Assembly (NCBI RefSeq): GCF_923077115.1
Contig: NZ_CAKLPX010000001.1
Coordinates: forward strand, 496,001 to 560,000
Direction: 5' to 3'
From: Sinobacterium norvegicum
GTDB lineage: Bacteria; Pseudomonadota; Gammaproteobacteria; Pseudomonadales; Sinobacteriaceae
Length of the DNA stretch: 64,000 bases
The notes below the pieces were generated by a model. It was not told the origin of the DNA, did no database searches, and saw only the letters and a program-made list of their open reading frames with translations. The position numbers and the translations under genes are program-made. Positions 1 through 7,860 of this stretch are shown here, piece after piece; the stretch's first letter is position 1; every line of letters starts with the position of its first letter.

Positions 1-360
1 GATGATACCTATGCCATCAGCTTACACGCCACCGCCCAGTTAGGTGACTTCAACCTAATCGGTGAATATATTGTTACCGACACCATCGAAGAAGCTGGTG
101 TAAAGTCTGACCTCACCACTGCTCAGCTTGAAGCTGCCTACGCCTTTGGTGATTTCACCCTTGCAGCGGCTTATCAAGTGACAGAAGACGCAACTGAACT
201 ACTGCCTGAAGAGCGCCTTTCTATTGGTGGTAATTATGATGTGCTAGATAACCTCAACGTAGGTGTTGAATTCTGGCAGGACAAAGATTACAACAAAAAT
301 GATGGCGGCACCGGTGAGTCGCTCAATAATGTAGCAGTGTTGGTCGCTGTTGAATTCTAA
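1..360 (+). CDS. Outer-membrane porin, C-terminal fragment (5' end outside window)
   Basis: The reading frame is open from base 1 to a TAA at 358-360, so only the last 119 residues are present. They show alternating hydrophobic and polar residues in short strands separated by acidic turns, and the chain ends in Val-Glu-Phe; a terminal Phe is the usual signature of an outer-membrane beta-barrel. The product is therefore probably a porin or siderophore/metal porin; an LbtU-like family is possible but cannot be decided from the fragment. It lies 48 bases upstream of an imelysin gene on the same strand, with a GC-rich hairpin between them, so it may be the outer-membrane entry step for the metal-handling genes that follow. 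That role is inferred from position only. Confidence 0.7.
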   Translation, partial: DDTYAISLHATAQLGDFNLIGEYIVTDTIEEAGVKSDLTTAQLEAAYAFGDFTLAAAYQVTEDATELLPEERLSIGGNYDVLDNLNVGVEFWQDKDYNKNDGGTGESLNNVAVLVAVEF

Positions 361-365
361 TCCAC

Positions 366-386
366 CGGGGGCTAAACAGGCCCCCG
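366..386 (+). terminator. GC-rich hairpin between porin and imelysin genes
   Basis: Seven-base arms CGGGGGC (366-372) and GCCCCCG (380-386) flank a seven-base loop. The following bases are CCTTTGTT, only weakly T-rich. It could be a partial terminator that lowers read-through from the porin into the imelysin gene, or a 3' mRNA-stabilising stem. Confidence 0.55.
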
Positions 387-408
387 CCTTTGTTAAGGTG
401 TTATCACA

Positions 409-1656
409 ATGAAAAAAACACTCATGGCTGCGGCCATTCTTGCCACGACGGTTACTCATACTGCCAGCGCAAAAGAAAATGCTGTATTGGTTAATTACAC
501 CACGATTGCCCACGCAGTATTTGAAGATTCATTACTCACAGCCCAGGCACTTGAAACCTCTATCGATGCACTTATCGCCAGCCCCAGCGAAAAGACACTG
601 AACGCAGCAAAAGTAGCATGGAAGGCATCGCGTGTGCCCTACCAGCAGAGCGAAGTATTCCGTTTTGGCAACAGTAATGTTGATGACTGGGAAGGACAAC
701 TTAATGCCTGGCCACTCGATGAGGGCTTGATTGACTACACCTCTACACAATACGAATATGAAATGGGTAATGTTGGCGCACAGGCCAACATCATCGGTAA
801 TGTGACCCTTGAAATCGGTGGCGAAGTCATTGATATGAGCACTATTACCCCGGACTTACTGGCCAGTTTGAATGAACTTGGTGGCTCAGAGGCAAACGTC
901 GCTACTGGCTACCACGCGATCGAATTTTTATTGTGGGGACAGGATTTACATGGCTCTAATGCTGGTGCTGGCGAACGCCCATACACTGACTATGCCACAG
1001 GCAACGATTGCACCAACGGCAACTGTAATCGTCGCGCTGAATACTTGAAAGCCACTGTTGCACTACTCATTAACGACCTACAAGATATGACGGCACAATG
1101 GGCACCAAACGACCAGAATAACTATGCCGCCAGCTTCCTACAACAGGACAACTCCGAAGGCATGACTAAGATGTTCTTCGGTATGGGCAGCCTGGCACTG
1201 GGCGAACTGGCAGGTGAGCGCATCAAAGTTGCACTGGAGGCGAACTCGCCTGAGGATGAGCACGACTGCTTTAGCGACAACACTCATTTCTCACATTATT
1301 ACAATGCCAAGGGTATTCAAAACGTTTATCTCGGTGAATATACTCGCATTGATGGCTCGGTCATCACAGGTGCCAGCCTATCGGATGTTGTTGCCAAGAA
1401 AGATAGCAAGGCAGACAAACAACTCACCGCAGCATTAGAGCTTAGTCAACAAAAGCTGCAGTTGTTGGTGGATAGCGCCGAACGAAAAGGTGGACAGAAA
1501 TTTGACCAAATGATTGCCGAAGGTAACTCGGTTGGTCATAAAATCATTACCGATGTAATCTCGGCACTTGTGGCTGAAACCGCATTGATAGAAGAGGCTG
1601 CAATAGCCGCTGGAATTACCAATCTAAACCCTGACACTGCAGATCATCAATTTTAA
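409..1656 (+). CDS. Imelysin-family periplasmic protein (peptidase M75 / IrpA-like)
   Basis: This 415-residue protein starts with a clear Sec signal peptide, probably cut after Ala21 (ASA-KE). It carries the imelysin GxHxxE motif intact as GYHAIE at residues 167-172, followed by the family-typical FLLWGQD. Imelysin proteins (IcmP, IrpA, EfeO M75 domain) are helical periplasmic or outer-membrane-attached proteins linked to iron or other metal uptake; protease activity is not established for most. A second imelysin-like gene lies two genes downstream, with a di-heme protein between and a DUF1513 protein after, the same set recalled from the icmP locus of Pseudomonas. An AAGG sequence lies 10 bases before the ATG. 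A hairpin with a T-run (1680-1720) follows the gene, so it may be expressed more strongly than the rest. Family is confident, substrate is not. Confidence 0.88.
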   Translation: MKKTLMAAAILATTVTHTASAKENAVLVNYTTIAHAVFEDSLLTAQALETSIDALIASPSEKTLNAAKVAWKASRVPYQQSEVFRFGNSNVDDWEGQLNAWPLDEGLIDYTSTQYEYEMGNVGAQANIIGNVTLEIGGEVIDMSTITPDLLASLNELGGSEANVATGYHAIEFLLWGQDLHGSNAGAGERPYTDYATGNDCTNGNCNRRAEYLKATVALLINDLQDMTAQWAPNDQNNYAASFLQQDNSEGMTKMFFGMGSLALGELAGERIKVALEANSPEDEHDCFSDNTHFSHYYNAKGIQNVYLGEYTRIDGSVITGASLSDVVAKKDSKADKQLTAALELSQQKLQLLVDSAERKGGQKFDQMIAEGNSVGHKIITDVISALVAETALIEEAAIAAGITNLNPDTADHQF

Positions 1657-1679
1657 TTTCAAGTTGATAGCAGTATGAT

Positions 1680-1720
1680 AATAAGCCAGTCAGGGTGACG
1701 CCTGTGCTGGGTTATTTTTT
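1680..1720 (+). terminator. Rho-independent terminator or attenuator inside the metal cassette
   Basis: Left arm 1680-1694 (AATAA, CCAG, CAGG blocks) pairs with right arm 1701-1716 (CCTG, CTGG, TTATT) with small internal mismatches and a six-base loop. A run of six T follows directly (1715-1720). It should end much of the imelysin transcript before the di-heme gene begins 18 bases later. Confidence 0.65.
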
Positions 1721-1738
1721 AATGTGGTATTCATAATC

Positions 1739-3145
1739 ATGTCCAACTTCACCTCTGCAATACTGTTGGTTACGCTGCTCATTACCAGCGGCTACAGCAG
1801 ATCGGCACTGCCTAACGATAGCGTTAAACTTGGTGGCGCCACCACCATCAAAGCCAGCGGAAAAAATGCCTATTCGATGCCGGCAGCTAATATGCCTATG
1901 GCCTCAAGACTGGATTTTAGTGTCGGTAATAGTTTTTTTAAAAACCCCTGGGTATTCGCTCCAGCAACTACCACGGCAAGAGACGGTTTGGGGCCTCTGT
2001 TTAATACCAATGGCTGCCAAAATTGCCATATCAAAGATGGCAGGGGCAACCTCCCCTTGCCAGGAAGCACTCATTCAGTATCGATGCTGGTCAGACTCAG
2101 TATCAAGCCTCAGGGTAACGAGGCAATATTAATCACCGGCGGCAATATTAACGAGCCTAACTATGGCGGCCAATTACAAGATTTTTCCGCCCCCGGCGTT
2201 AAACCAGAGGCCCAGCTCAATATTAGCTATCAATACCACTCGGTCAGCTTTGCTGATGGTAGTAGCATCGAGTTACGAAAGCCGGTGTTGCAATTTGAAC
2301 AGCTTAACTATGGTGCGTTTCACCCTCAATTAGAAACCTCGCTGCGCATGACCCCGGCAATGATCGGCCTGGGATTACTGGCAGCCATTGATGATAAAAC
2401 ACTGCTCGATTTAAGCCAGGTTCAGTGGAATAACGGCGTCAACGGTAGACCAAATAAAGTTTGGGATGTTGAACATCAAAAGACAGTCATCGGCCGCTTT
2501 GGCTGGAAGGCGGGACAACCCAGCCTCAGACAACAGAACGCCGCGGCGTTTAATGGCGATGTTGGTATCACCTCCTCCCTTTTTAGCAATGAAAATTGTA
2601 CCGCCATACAGAAAGCCTGTCTCAACACCCCCAATGGTAATGGCTCTGCCAATAAGCAGGGCTATGAACTGGCTGACAAGCTACTCGATGCCGTCACCTT
2701 CTACACCCACAATCTGGCCGTGCCCAGCCAAAGAAATGCCTCAGCCCCACAAGTAATAAGCGGTAAAGCACTGTTTAAAAAGGCGCAGTGCCATAGCTGC
2801 CATGTAGAAACGCTGACCACAGGCGATGCTGAGTTTAGTTGGCTAAGCCATCAAACCATCCACCCTTACAGTGATTTATTATTGCATGATTTAGGCGATG
2901 GCCTGGCCGACAATCGCTCTGAGTTTATTGCCACCGGCAACGAGTGGCGAACCCCGCCATTATGGGGTATAGGCCTGGCTAAAACAGTTAACCCCAATAC
3001 CAGCTTTCTACATGATGGCCGAGCGCGTACCTTGCTAGAGGCTATAATATGGCACGGCGGAGAAGCAGAATACGCACAACAGCAGGTATTAAACATGAAC
3101 GAAAAAGACCGCGGCGCACTGATAGCGTTTCTTCAATCTTTGTAA
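1739..3145 (+). CDS. Di-heme c-type oxidoreductase (COG3488 / DUF1111 family)
   Basis: The product is 468 residues from the ATG at 1739; a GTG five codons upstream is possible but lies against the upstream hairpin. The N-terminus is a signal peptide. Two c-heme attachment motifs are visible: CQNCH at residues 93-97 and CHSCH at 351-355, the latter in a C-terminal cytochrome-like domain that ends with the FLHDGRA and AIIWHGGEA segments typical of this family and of MauG-like di-heme proteins. It is annotated in databases as 'thiol oxidoreductase', but the substrate is not known. Heme attachment would need the Ccm system encoded at 49-56 kb. It sits between two imelysin-family genes, suggesting it oxidises or reduces a metal for them (inference). 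No clear Shine-Dalgarno sequence precedes the start. Confidence 0.85.
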   Translation: MSNFTSAILLVTLLITSGYSRSALPNDSVKLGGATTIKASGKNAYSMPAANMPMASRLDFSVGNSFFKNPWVFAPATTTARDGLGPLFNTNGCQNCHIKDGRGNLPLPGSTHSVSMLVRLSIKPQGNEAILITGGNINEPNYGGQLQDFSAPGVKPEAQLNISYQYHSVSFADGSSIELRKPVLQFEQLNYGAFHPQLETSLRMTPAMIGLGLLAAIDDKTLLDLSQVQWNNGVNGRPNKVWDVEHQKTVIGRFGWKAGQPSLRQQNAAAFNGDVGITSSLFSNENCTAIQKACLNTPNGNGSANKQGYELADKLLDAVTFYTHNLAVPSQRNASAPQVISGKALFKKAQCHSCHVETLTTGDAEFSWLSHQTIHPYSDLLLHDLGDGLADNRSEFIATGNEWRTPPLWGIGLAKTVNPNTSFLHDGRARTLLEAIIWHGGEAEYAQQQVLNMNEKDRGALIAFLQSL

Positions 3146-3156
3146 AAGAACAGACT

Positions 3157-4278
3157 ATGAATACGATTAAAAAGACTCTTTTAACCGGCGTAATTACCTT
3201 TTTGGCAGCCTGCGAACAACCGGCAGACCAAAAGCAGTTGTTTCTTGAACAACAACTGGACAGTTTTATTCTGCCTCTGCATCAGCAATTAAGTCTACAA
3301 AGCCAGCATTTCATCAATCAAAGCACGCAATTTTGCCAGCAGCCTAACCAACAACATTTACAACAGGTGCAACTGCAGTGGTTGGCAACGATGAAGGCTT
3401 GGCAACAGGTACAAAGCATCAACTTTGGTCCGATCACCGATGACAATCAGGCCTGGAAAATGCAGTTCTGGCCGGATAAGAAAAACTTAATAAAACAAAA
3501 AACTGTCAAATTATTACGATCTGAAGACACAATCAATGTCGACAAAATTGAACAGAGCAGCGTTGTTATTCAAGGCTTATCCGCCGCAGAATACCTGCTT
3601 TTTGACCAGCAGCAATTAGTCGAACAGCAAACAATATTATCCAGCTTTGACGATAACAGCCGCAACGCCCAACGGCGCTGCCAAATGCTGACAGCCATCA
3701 GTCAACACAGTTTCAACGTGGCTGAGTTTCTACAACAACAATGGGGAAGCTCAACTCAGGGGTACGGTGCAGTATTTATCAACCCTAACAGCGACAATCT
3801 TGAGTTTGCCAGCCAGAATGAGTCGATCGCCAGTCTTATTCAATCGATTGTCAGTAGCTTGGAAGTCATACAGAAAAATAAACTCGGTGGCCCGCTTGGA
3901 TATAATAATAAAAAGTCTATCCCCAGGCCGTATTTGGCAGAGGCCTGGCGTAGCCAGCAATCCCTGCTGCTGATTGCGGCCAATTTATCCGCTGTAGAAC
4001 GTTTTTTAACCGATCAAAATGCAGGCTTATTTCAACTGATGGCTGACAATACCCAGGCCAAAACCTTGATCCCCGCTCTGCAACAAAAGCTGAAGGCCAC
4101 TAAACAGGCTCTCAACGATATCGACCAACCACTGTTTACCGCCGTCACACATGAAGCCAGTAAATCTCAGGTAGAAACGCTGTATAAGCAGAATCAAAGC
4201 TTATTACGACTGATTAAACATGACGTGGTCACCAGCCTCGGACTAACACTGGGGTTTAACGCCAACGATGGCGATTAA
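3157..4278 (+). CDS. Imelysin-like lipoprotein (COG3489 type)
   Basis: The open frame extends upstream to 3049, but that part overlaps the di-heme gene; the ATG at 3157 gives a proper lipoprotein signal, with lipobox LAAC and Cys19 as the lipidated residue. The mature 355-residue protein is Gln-rich and helical. It has the segment GLSAAEYLLF, which aligns with the imelysin motif region GxHxxE but has Ser where the metal-binding His should be, so it is probably a diverged, non-identical partner of the imelysin at 409. Conserved neighbourhood (imelysin, di-heme, this lipoprotein, DUF1513) supports a shared role in metal handling at the inner face of the outer membrane. It overlaps the next gene by 11 bases, so the two are translationally coupled. 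Confidence 0.82.
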   Translation: MNTIKKTLLTGVITFLAACEQPADQKQLFLEQQLDSFILPLHQQLSLQSQHFINQSTQFCQQPNQQHLQQVQLQWLATMKAWQQVQSINFGPITDDNQAWKMQFWPDKKNLIKQKTVKLLRSEDTINVDKIEQSSVVIQGLSAAEYLLFDQQQLVEQQTILSSFDDNSRNAQRRCQMLTAISQHSFNVAEFLQQQWGSSTQGYGAVFINPNSDNLEFASQNESIASLIQSIVSSLEVIQKNKLGGPLGYNNKKSIPRPYLAEAWRSQQSLLLIAANLSAVERFLTDQNAGLFQLMADNTQAKTLIPALQQKLKATKQALNDIDQPLFTAVTHEASKSQVETLYKQNQSLLRLIKHDVVTSLGLTLGFNANDGD

Positions 4279-5407
4279 TCTCACACGGCGTAATGTGCTT
4301 AAAGCGCTGGCCAGCACCGGCGCAATCGGCCTAAGCCCACTGTCTTTTTCATCAGTCAGTACCGGCAGGCATTCGTTGCCTGTCGATTATTCCGACGTCA
4401 TCTTAAGTGCCGCCAGCGATGGCGATAACAATCATTTTCTAACGGCATTTACACCGCAACGACAATTGCTCAAGGCCCCACTCCCCCACCGTGGTCACGC
4501 CTGTGCGATTAATAAAAAATATAATCACTGGGTGTTTTTCAGCCGTAGACCCGGACTAGAGCTGACAATCTACGACGCTAACAACAAAATCAAAGATGAA
4601 GTAACAAGCAGTGAAAACCGTCATTTCTTCGGCCATGGCTGCTTTTCAGCCGATCAAAACACCCTATACTGCACCGAGAACGCCTTTACACAGGCCAGCG
4701 ACTCCAGCACAGGTGTTATTGGCATCTACGATGTGACCTCAGGGTATCGTCGTATTGGTGAAATCGATTGCCAGGGTATCGGCCCGCATCAGCTCGTCCT
4801 TTTGCCGGACAACAAGACCCTCGCCGTTGCCATCGGCGGCATCCTAACTCACCCCAGTAAGCCGAGGCAGAAACTCAACCTCGATACCCTACACAGCGCC
4901 TTAGTCTTCATTGACACGACGAGCCGTCGTGTGACTAAGCGGCTACTCTGTCCGGAGCCACAACTCAGCCTGCGACATCTGGCCATTGCCAGCAACGGTG
5001 ATGTGATTATTGCTGGCCAATATCAAGGTGAGCCATCCGATAACATACCGCTGTTGTATCACTGTCGCGAACAACAATTACACCCTATGCAACTACCGCA
5101 ACAGCAATGGCTGGGCTTTAATCAATACATTGCCAGTGTTGCAACAAGCCCTAATGGTATCGCCGTTACCACTTCGCCAAGGGCCAACAGCATCGAATTA
5201 TGGGACCTCAGCAACAATGTTTTGTTGAGCAAGCATCGCATCAAAGACTGCGCCGGCATCACGTGGTCAACCTCACTCGCTGGCTTTATACTGAGCAACG
5301 GCAGTGGCCAATTACTATTGTTGACACTGGATGCCGACCAGAGCGCCAGCATTAAACGATTACAGCATCACGCATCACTGCGCTGGGACAATCACCTCAG
5401 CAGCTAA
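4268..5407 (+). CDS. DUF1513 protein, Tat-exported, probable beta-propeller
   Basis: This 379-residue protein begins with a twin-arginine signal (TRRNVLK near residues 6-12) followed by a hydrophobic stretch, so it is expected to fold before export to the periplasm. The body consists of repeated short strands with GHxxF, HQL and SPN-type turns, compatible with a beta-propeller, which is how the DUF1513 (COG3490) family is usually modelled. No catalytic function is known for the family. The start overlaps the end of the imelysin-like lipoprotein by 11 bases and has only a weak ribosome site, so coupling is likely. It travels with imelysin and di-heme genes in other proteobacteria, which suggests a part in the same metal-related pathway. 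Confidence 0.82.
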   Translation: MAINLTRRNVLKALASTGAIGLSPLSFSSVSTGRHSLPVDYSDVILSAASDGDNNHFLTAFTPQRQLLKAPLPHRGHACAINKKYNHWVFFSRRPGLELTIYDANNKIKDEVTSSENRHFFGHGCFSADQNTLYCTENAFTQASDSSTGVIGIYDVTSGYRRIGEIDCQGIGPHQLVLLPDNKTLAVAIGGILTHPSKPRQKLNLDTLHSALVFIDTTSRRVTKRLLCPEPQLSLRHLAIASNGDVIIAGQYQGEPSDNIPLLYHCREQQLHPMQLPQQQWLGFNQYIASVATSPNGIAVTTSPRANSIELWDLSNNVLLSKHRIKDCAGITWSTSLAGFILSNGSGQLLLLTLDADQSASIKRLQHHASLRWDNHLSS

Positions 5408-5435
5408 TTACTGAACACGATAAGGGGACAAAACC

Positions 5436-6812
5436 TTGTTAACCCGCCGACAATTTATCCAGACCACGGCTATCGCTACAACGCTGACCTCATTGCCCGC
5501 TATATCTGTGGCCATGGGCTCTGGCCCGGATTATCACTATGATCTGATTGCCGAAGAATCTGCAATCAGCATACTACCCAATACACAGACACCGGCATGG
5601 ACGTTCAATCAACAATTTCCGGCGCCGGTCATCCGTGCCAAACAGGGGCAACCGCTGACCATTCGCTTTACCAATAAACTCAAGGAGCCCACCACTATTC
5701 ATTGGCATGGCTTGCGAATACCGATAGCCATGGATGGAGTGCCGTTTCTCAGTCAGCCGCCAATTATGCCCGGTGAAACCTTCACCTATCAATTCACTCC
5801 CCCCGATGCAGGCACCTTCTGGTACCACCCCCATATGAACAGCGTCAAACAACTGGGCAAGGGCCTGGTTGGCGTACTCATTGTTGATGAGGCAGAAAAG
5901 CCGGAGTTCGACCACGATGTGGTTATCGGCTTAAAGGATTGGCGGCTTGAGGATGACGGTAGTTTTTTACCGCTGTCGATTCCCCGCTATGCCGCCAGAG
6001 GTGGCACCTTGGGAAATGTTAAAACGGTTGAGGGGAAAATTAAACCGATATTCGAGATCCCTGCAGGGGGCCGTGTACGAGCGCGATTTGCCAATATGGA
6101 TAATACCCGTACTTACAACCTCAGCATGAAAGGGTTTAATGCGACCGTAATCGCCGAAGATGGCAATGCAGTCGCCACGCCCTACCCACTCGTCGACAGA
6201 AAAACAGGGGTTGGCATGCGATTAGATCTTGGCTTTATCGCACCTGAGGAGGTTGGTAAAGAGGTCATTGTTTACGACAAGAAAGGTAAACTCCATTTTG
6301 AGATCTTTCGTTTCAAAACCGTTGCCTCAACGTCCAAGAAAATACACCGTGACATTCCCGTGTTGCCGGTAAACCCTATTGCCAGCGTTGATATTGAACA
6401 GGCAGAAAAACTCAGCTTTGTCTTCGAGTGGGCCGGAGCGTTGTCACCGACCAAAAAAGATGGCAGTGTTAAACACCAGTTTTGGACCATTAATAAACGC
6501 GCTTGGAAAGGCATGTCGGCAAATAACTTGCCGGAGCCGTTAGCAAGGCTTGAGCTGGGTAAGACCTACTTGATCACGCTGACCAATACCACCCCTCATC
6601 ATCACCCCATCCACTTACACGGCCATACTTTTACGGTGCTAAAATCGACCAAACGTGACATTACGCCCTACCATACTGATACCATCCTACTGGCCAAGAA
6701 CGAGCGCGCGCAAATTGCCTTCGTCGCCGACAACCCGGGTCAATGGATGTTTCACTGCCATGTGATCGAGCATATGAAGACGGGGTTGATGGGATTTATA
6801 GACGTTACTTAA
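5436..6812 (+). CDS. Multicopper oxidase, Tat-exported (laccase/CueO-like)
   Basis: The gene starts with TTG at 5436, eight bases after a strong AAGGGG site. The 458-residue product has a twin-arginine signal (TRRQFIQ) and all four copper-binding blocks: HWHG (89-92), WYHPH (129-133), HPIHLHGH (390-397) and HCHVIEH (440-446, with Cys441 as type-1 ligand). It therefore should oxidise a reduced metal or phenolic substrate with reduction of oxygen to water in the periplasm. The axial position of the type-1 site, ten residues after the Cys, is Leu451 instead of the Met common in CueO-like enzymes. The Met-rich insert of CueO is not apparent. Position behind the imelysin cassette favours ferroxidase or cuprous oxidase activity (inference). 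A bidirectional terminator follows. Confidence 0.92.
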   Translation: MLTRRQFIQTTAIATTLTSLPAISVAMGSGPDYHYDLIAEESAISILPNTQTPAWTFNQQFPAPVIRAKQGQPLTIRFTNKLKEPTTIHWHGLRIPIAMDGVPFLSQPPIMPGETFTYQFTPPDAGTFWYHPHMNSVKQLGKGLVGVLIVDEAEKPEFDHDVVIGLKDWRLEDDGSFLPLSIPRYAARGGTLGNVKTVEGKIKPIFEIPAGGRVRARFANMDNTRTYNLSMKGFNATVIAEDGNAVATPYPLVDRKTGVGMRLDLGFIAPEEVGKEVIVYDKKGKLHFEIFRFKTVASTSKKIHRDIPVLPVNPIASVDIEQAEKLSFVFEWAGALSPTKKDGSVKHQFWTINKRAWKGMSANNLPEPLARLELGKTYLITLTNTTPHHHPIHLHGHTFTVLKSTKRDITPYHTDTILLAKNERAQIAFVADNPGQWMFHCHVIEHMKTGLMGFIDVT

Positions 6813-6826
6813 ATAGCTGTGACAAA

Positions 6827-6849
6827 AAAGCCAGCTTAATGCTGGCTTT
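6827..6849. terminator. Bidirectional terminator between convergent genes
   Basis: Perfect nine-base arms AAAGCCAGC (6827-6835) and GCTGGCTTT (6841-6849) enclose a TTAAT loop. A-rich sequence precedes and T follows, so it can serve both the multicopper oxidase gene and the facing barrel gene. Confidence 0.75.
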
Positions 6850-6872
6850 CAAAGACAATCACAGCCTATCCA

Positions 6873-7736
6873 TTAAAAACGCACCTGAGCAGCAAGCTTA
6901 TAGCTGAACAGATCTTCTTCAATCTCCTCGTAGCCCGTTTCATCGTAGTTAATATCACCACGACCCAGCTCAACACTGACGCCGATCAACTCATTAAAAT
7001 CATAGCTGGCATTAGCGACAAACTGTACCGTCGTTATATCCTCATAACGGCCATCAACACTGTCGACAATCAGCTGACCACCGAAGCCAAACTTCTCGGT
7101 GACATACCATTTAACAAAGCCATTGACCTGTGATAAATCGTCATCGTCTAGGCCTTCTTCTACGCTGCCTACAGATGCACCCCCACCGACAGACAGATGA
7201 CTATTATTCAGTTTAATAATTTGCTTATAGCCAACACTGAATAGATCTTGGTCGACATCGACACGGCCATAGTCACCGCTTTCATTGCTGTAGGTGAAAG
7301 ATAGCAAACCCAGTTCAGCCACATGCCAACCGAAGGTTAAGTCGAAGACATCACCGTCATAATCTCCATTGGTATGGCGACCGTAACCACCGCCTACTCT
7401 GAAAGGACTTTCACCAATGCGGATATCTGCAGCAACGCCATATAATTCACTTTTGAAGTCGGCATAAGAGGGCTTGGTAATCTCGTCCTGCATATAGCCA
7501 ATGCCAATCTTAGACTGACGCCCCATGAAAGCGGCCTCACGAATAGGCTTGCCGTCAATTGACACACTGTCTAGATAATAAATCGCAGAAATACCAGTGT
7601 TTTCAGTTTCGATGTCGGTGTAATCAGTATCGATTTCAACACCCCCAAAATAACCATCAACCTGTAGATTAAAATCTGCTTGCGCGGAACCACACGCAAC
7701 CAAAAGGGCCAGCGCAGGAATAAACTGCTTATTCAT
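6873..7736 (-). CDS. Putative outer-membrane beta-barrel protein
   Basis: The frame is open to 7778, but the ATG at 7736 has a good GGAGAG site just upstream and begins a typical signal peptide ending in AQA at residues 20-22, giving 287 residues. A Cys at residue 17 creates a lipobox-like LVAC, but the barrel character makes cleavage after AQA more likely. The mature part is built of alternating-residue strands with acidic loops and ends in Gln-Val-Arg-Phe, the terminal Phe expected for barrel assembly. No specific family was recognised. It faces the multicopper oxidase gene and precedes no gene on its own strand, with glycerate kinase upstream. It may be a small porin for the sugar acid handled by its neighbours, or unrelated. 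Confidence 0.7.
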   Translation of the reverse strand: MNKQFIPALALLVACGSAQADFNLQVDGYFGGVEIDTDYTDIETENTGISAIYYLDSVSIDGKPIREAAFMGRQSKIGIGYMQDEITKPSYADFKSELYGVAADIRIGESPFRVGGGYGRHTNGDYDGDVFDLTFGWHVAELGLLSFTYSNESGDYGRVDVDQDLFSVGYKQIIKLNNSHLSVGGGASVGSVEEGLDDDDLSQVNGFVKWYVTEKFGFGGQLIVDSVDGRYEDITTVQFVANASYDFNELIGVSVELGRGDINYDETGYEEIEEDLFSYKLAAQVRF

Positions 7737-7860
7737 TGTTCTCTCCATAAAACTTTTTTTAGAATATCCGGCAATCAATTGCCTTAGGCGATGGAGAATA
7801 ACAAGATATTAATATGATAAACACCCTAATAAAGGTGGAGTCAGCCGATAATATCGTTTT

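Noticed and set aside
3049-3156. N-terminal extension of the second imelysin gene
   Set aside because: It overlaps the di-heme coding end and would hide the lipoprotein signal that starts at 3157.
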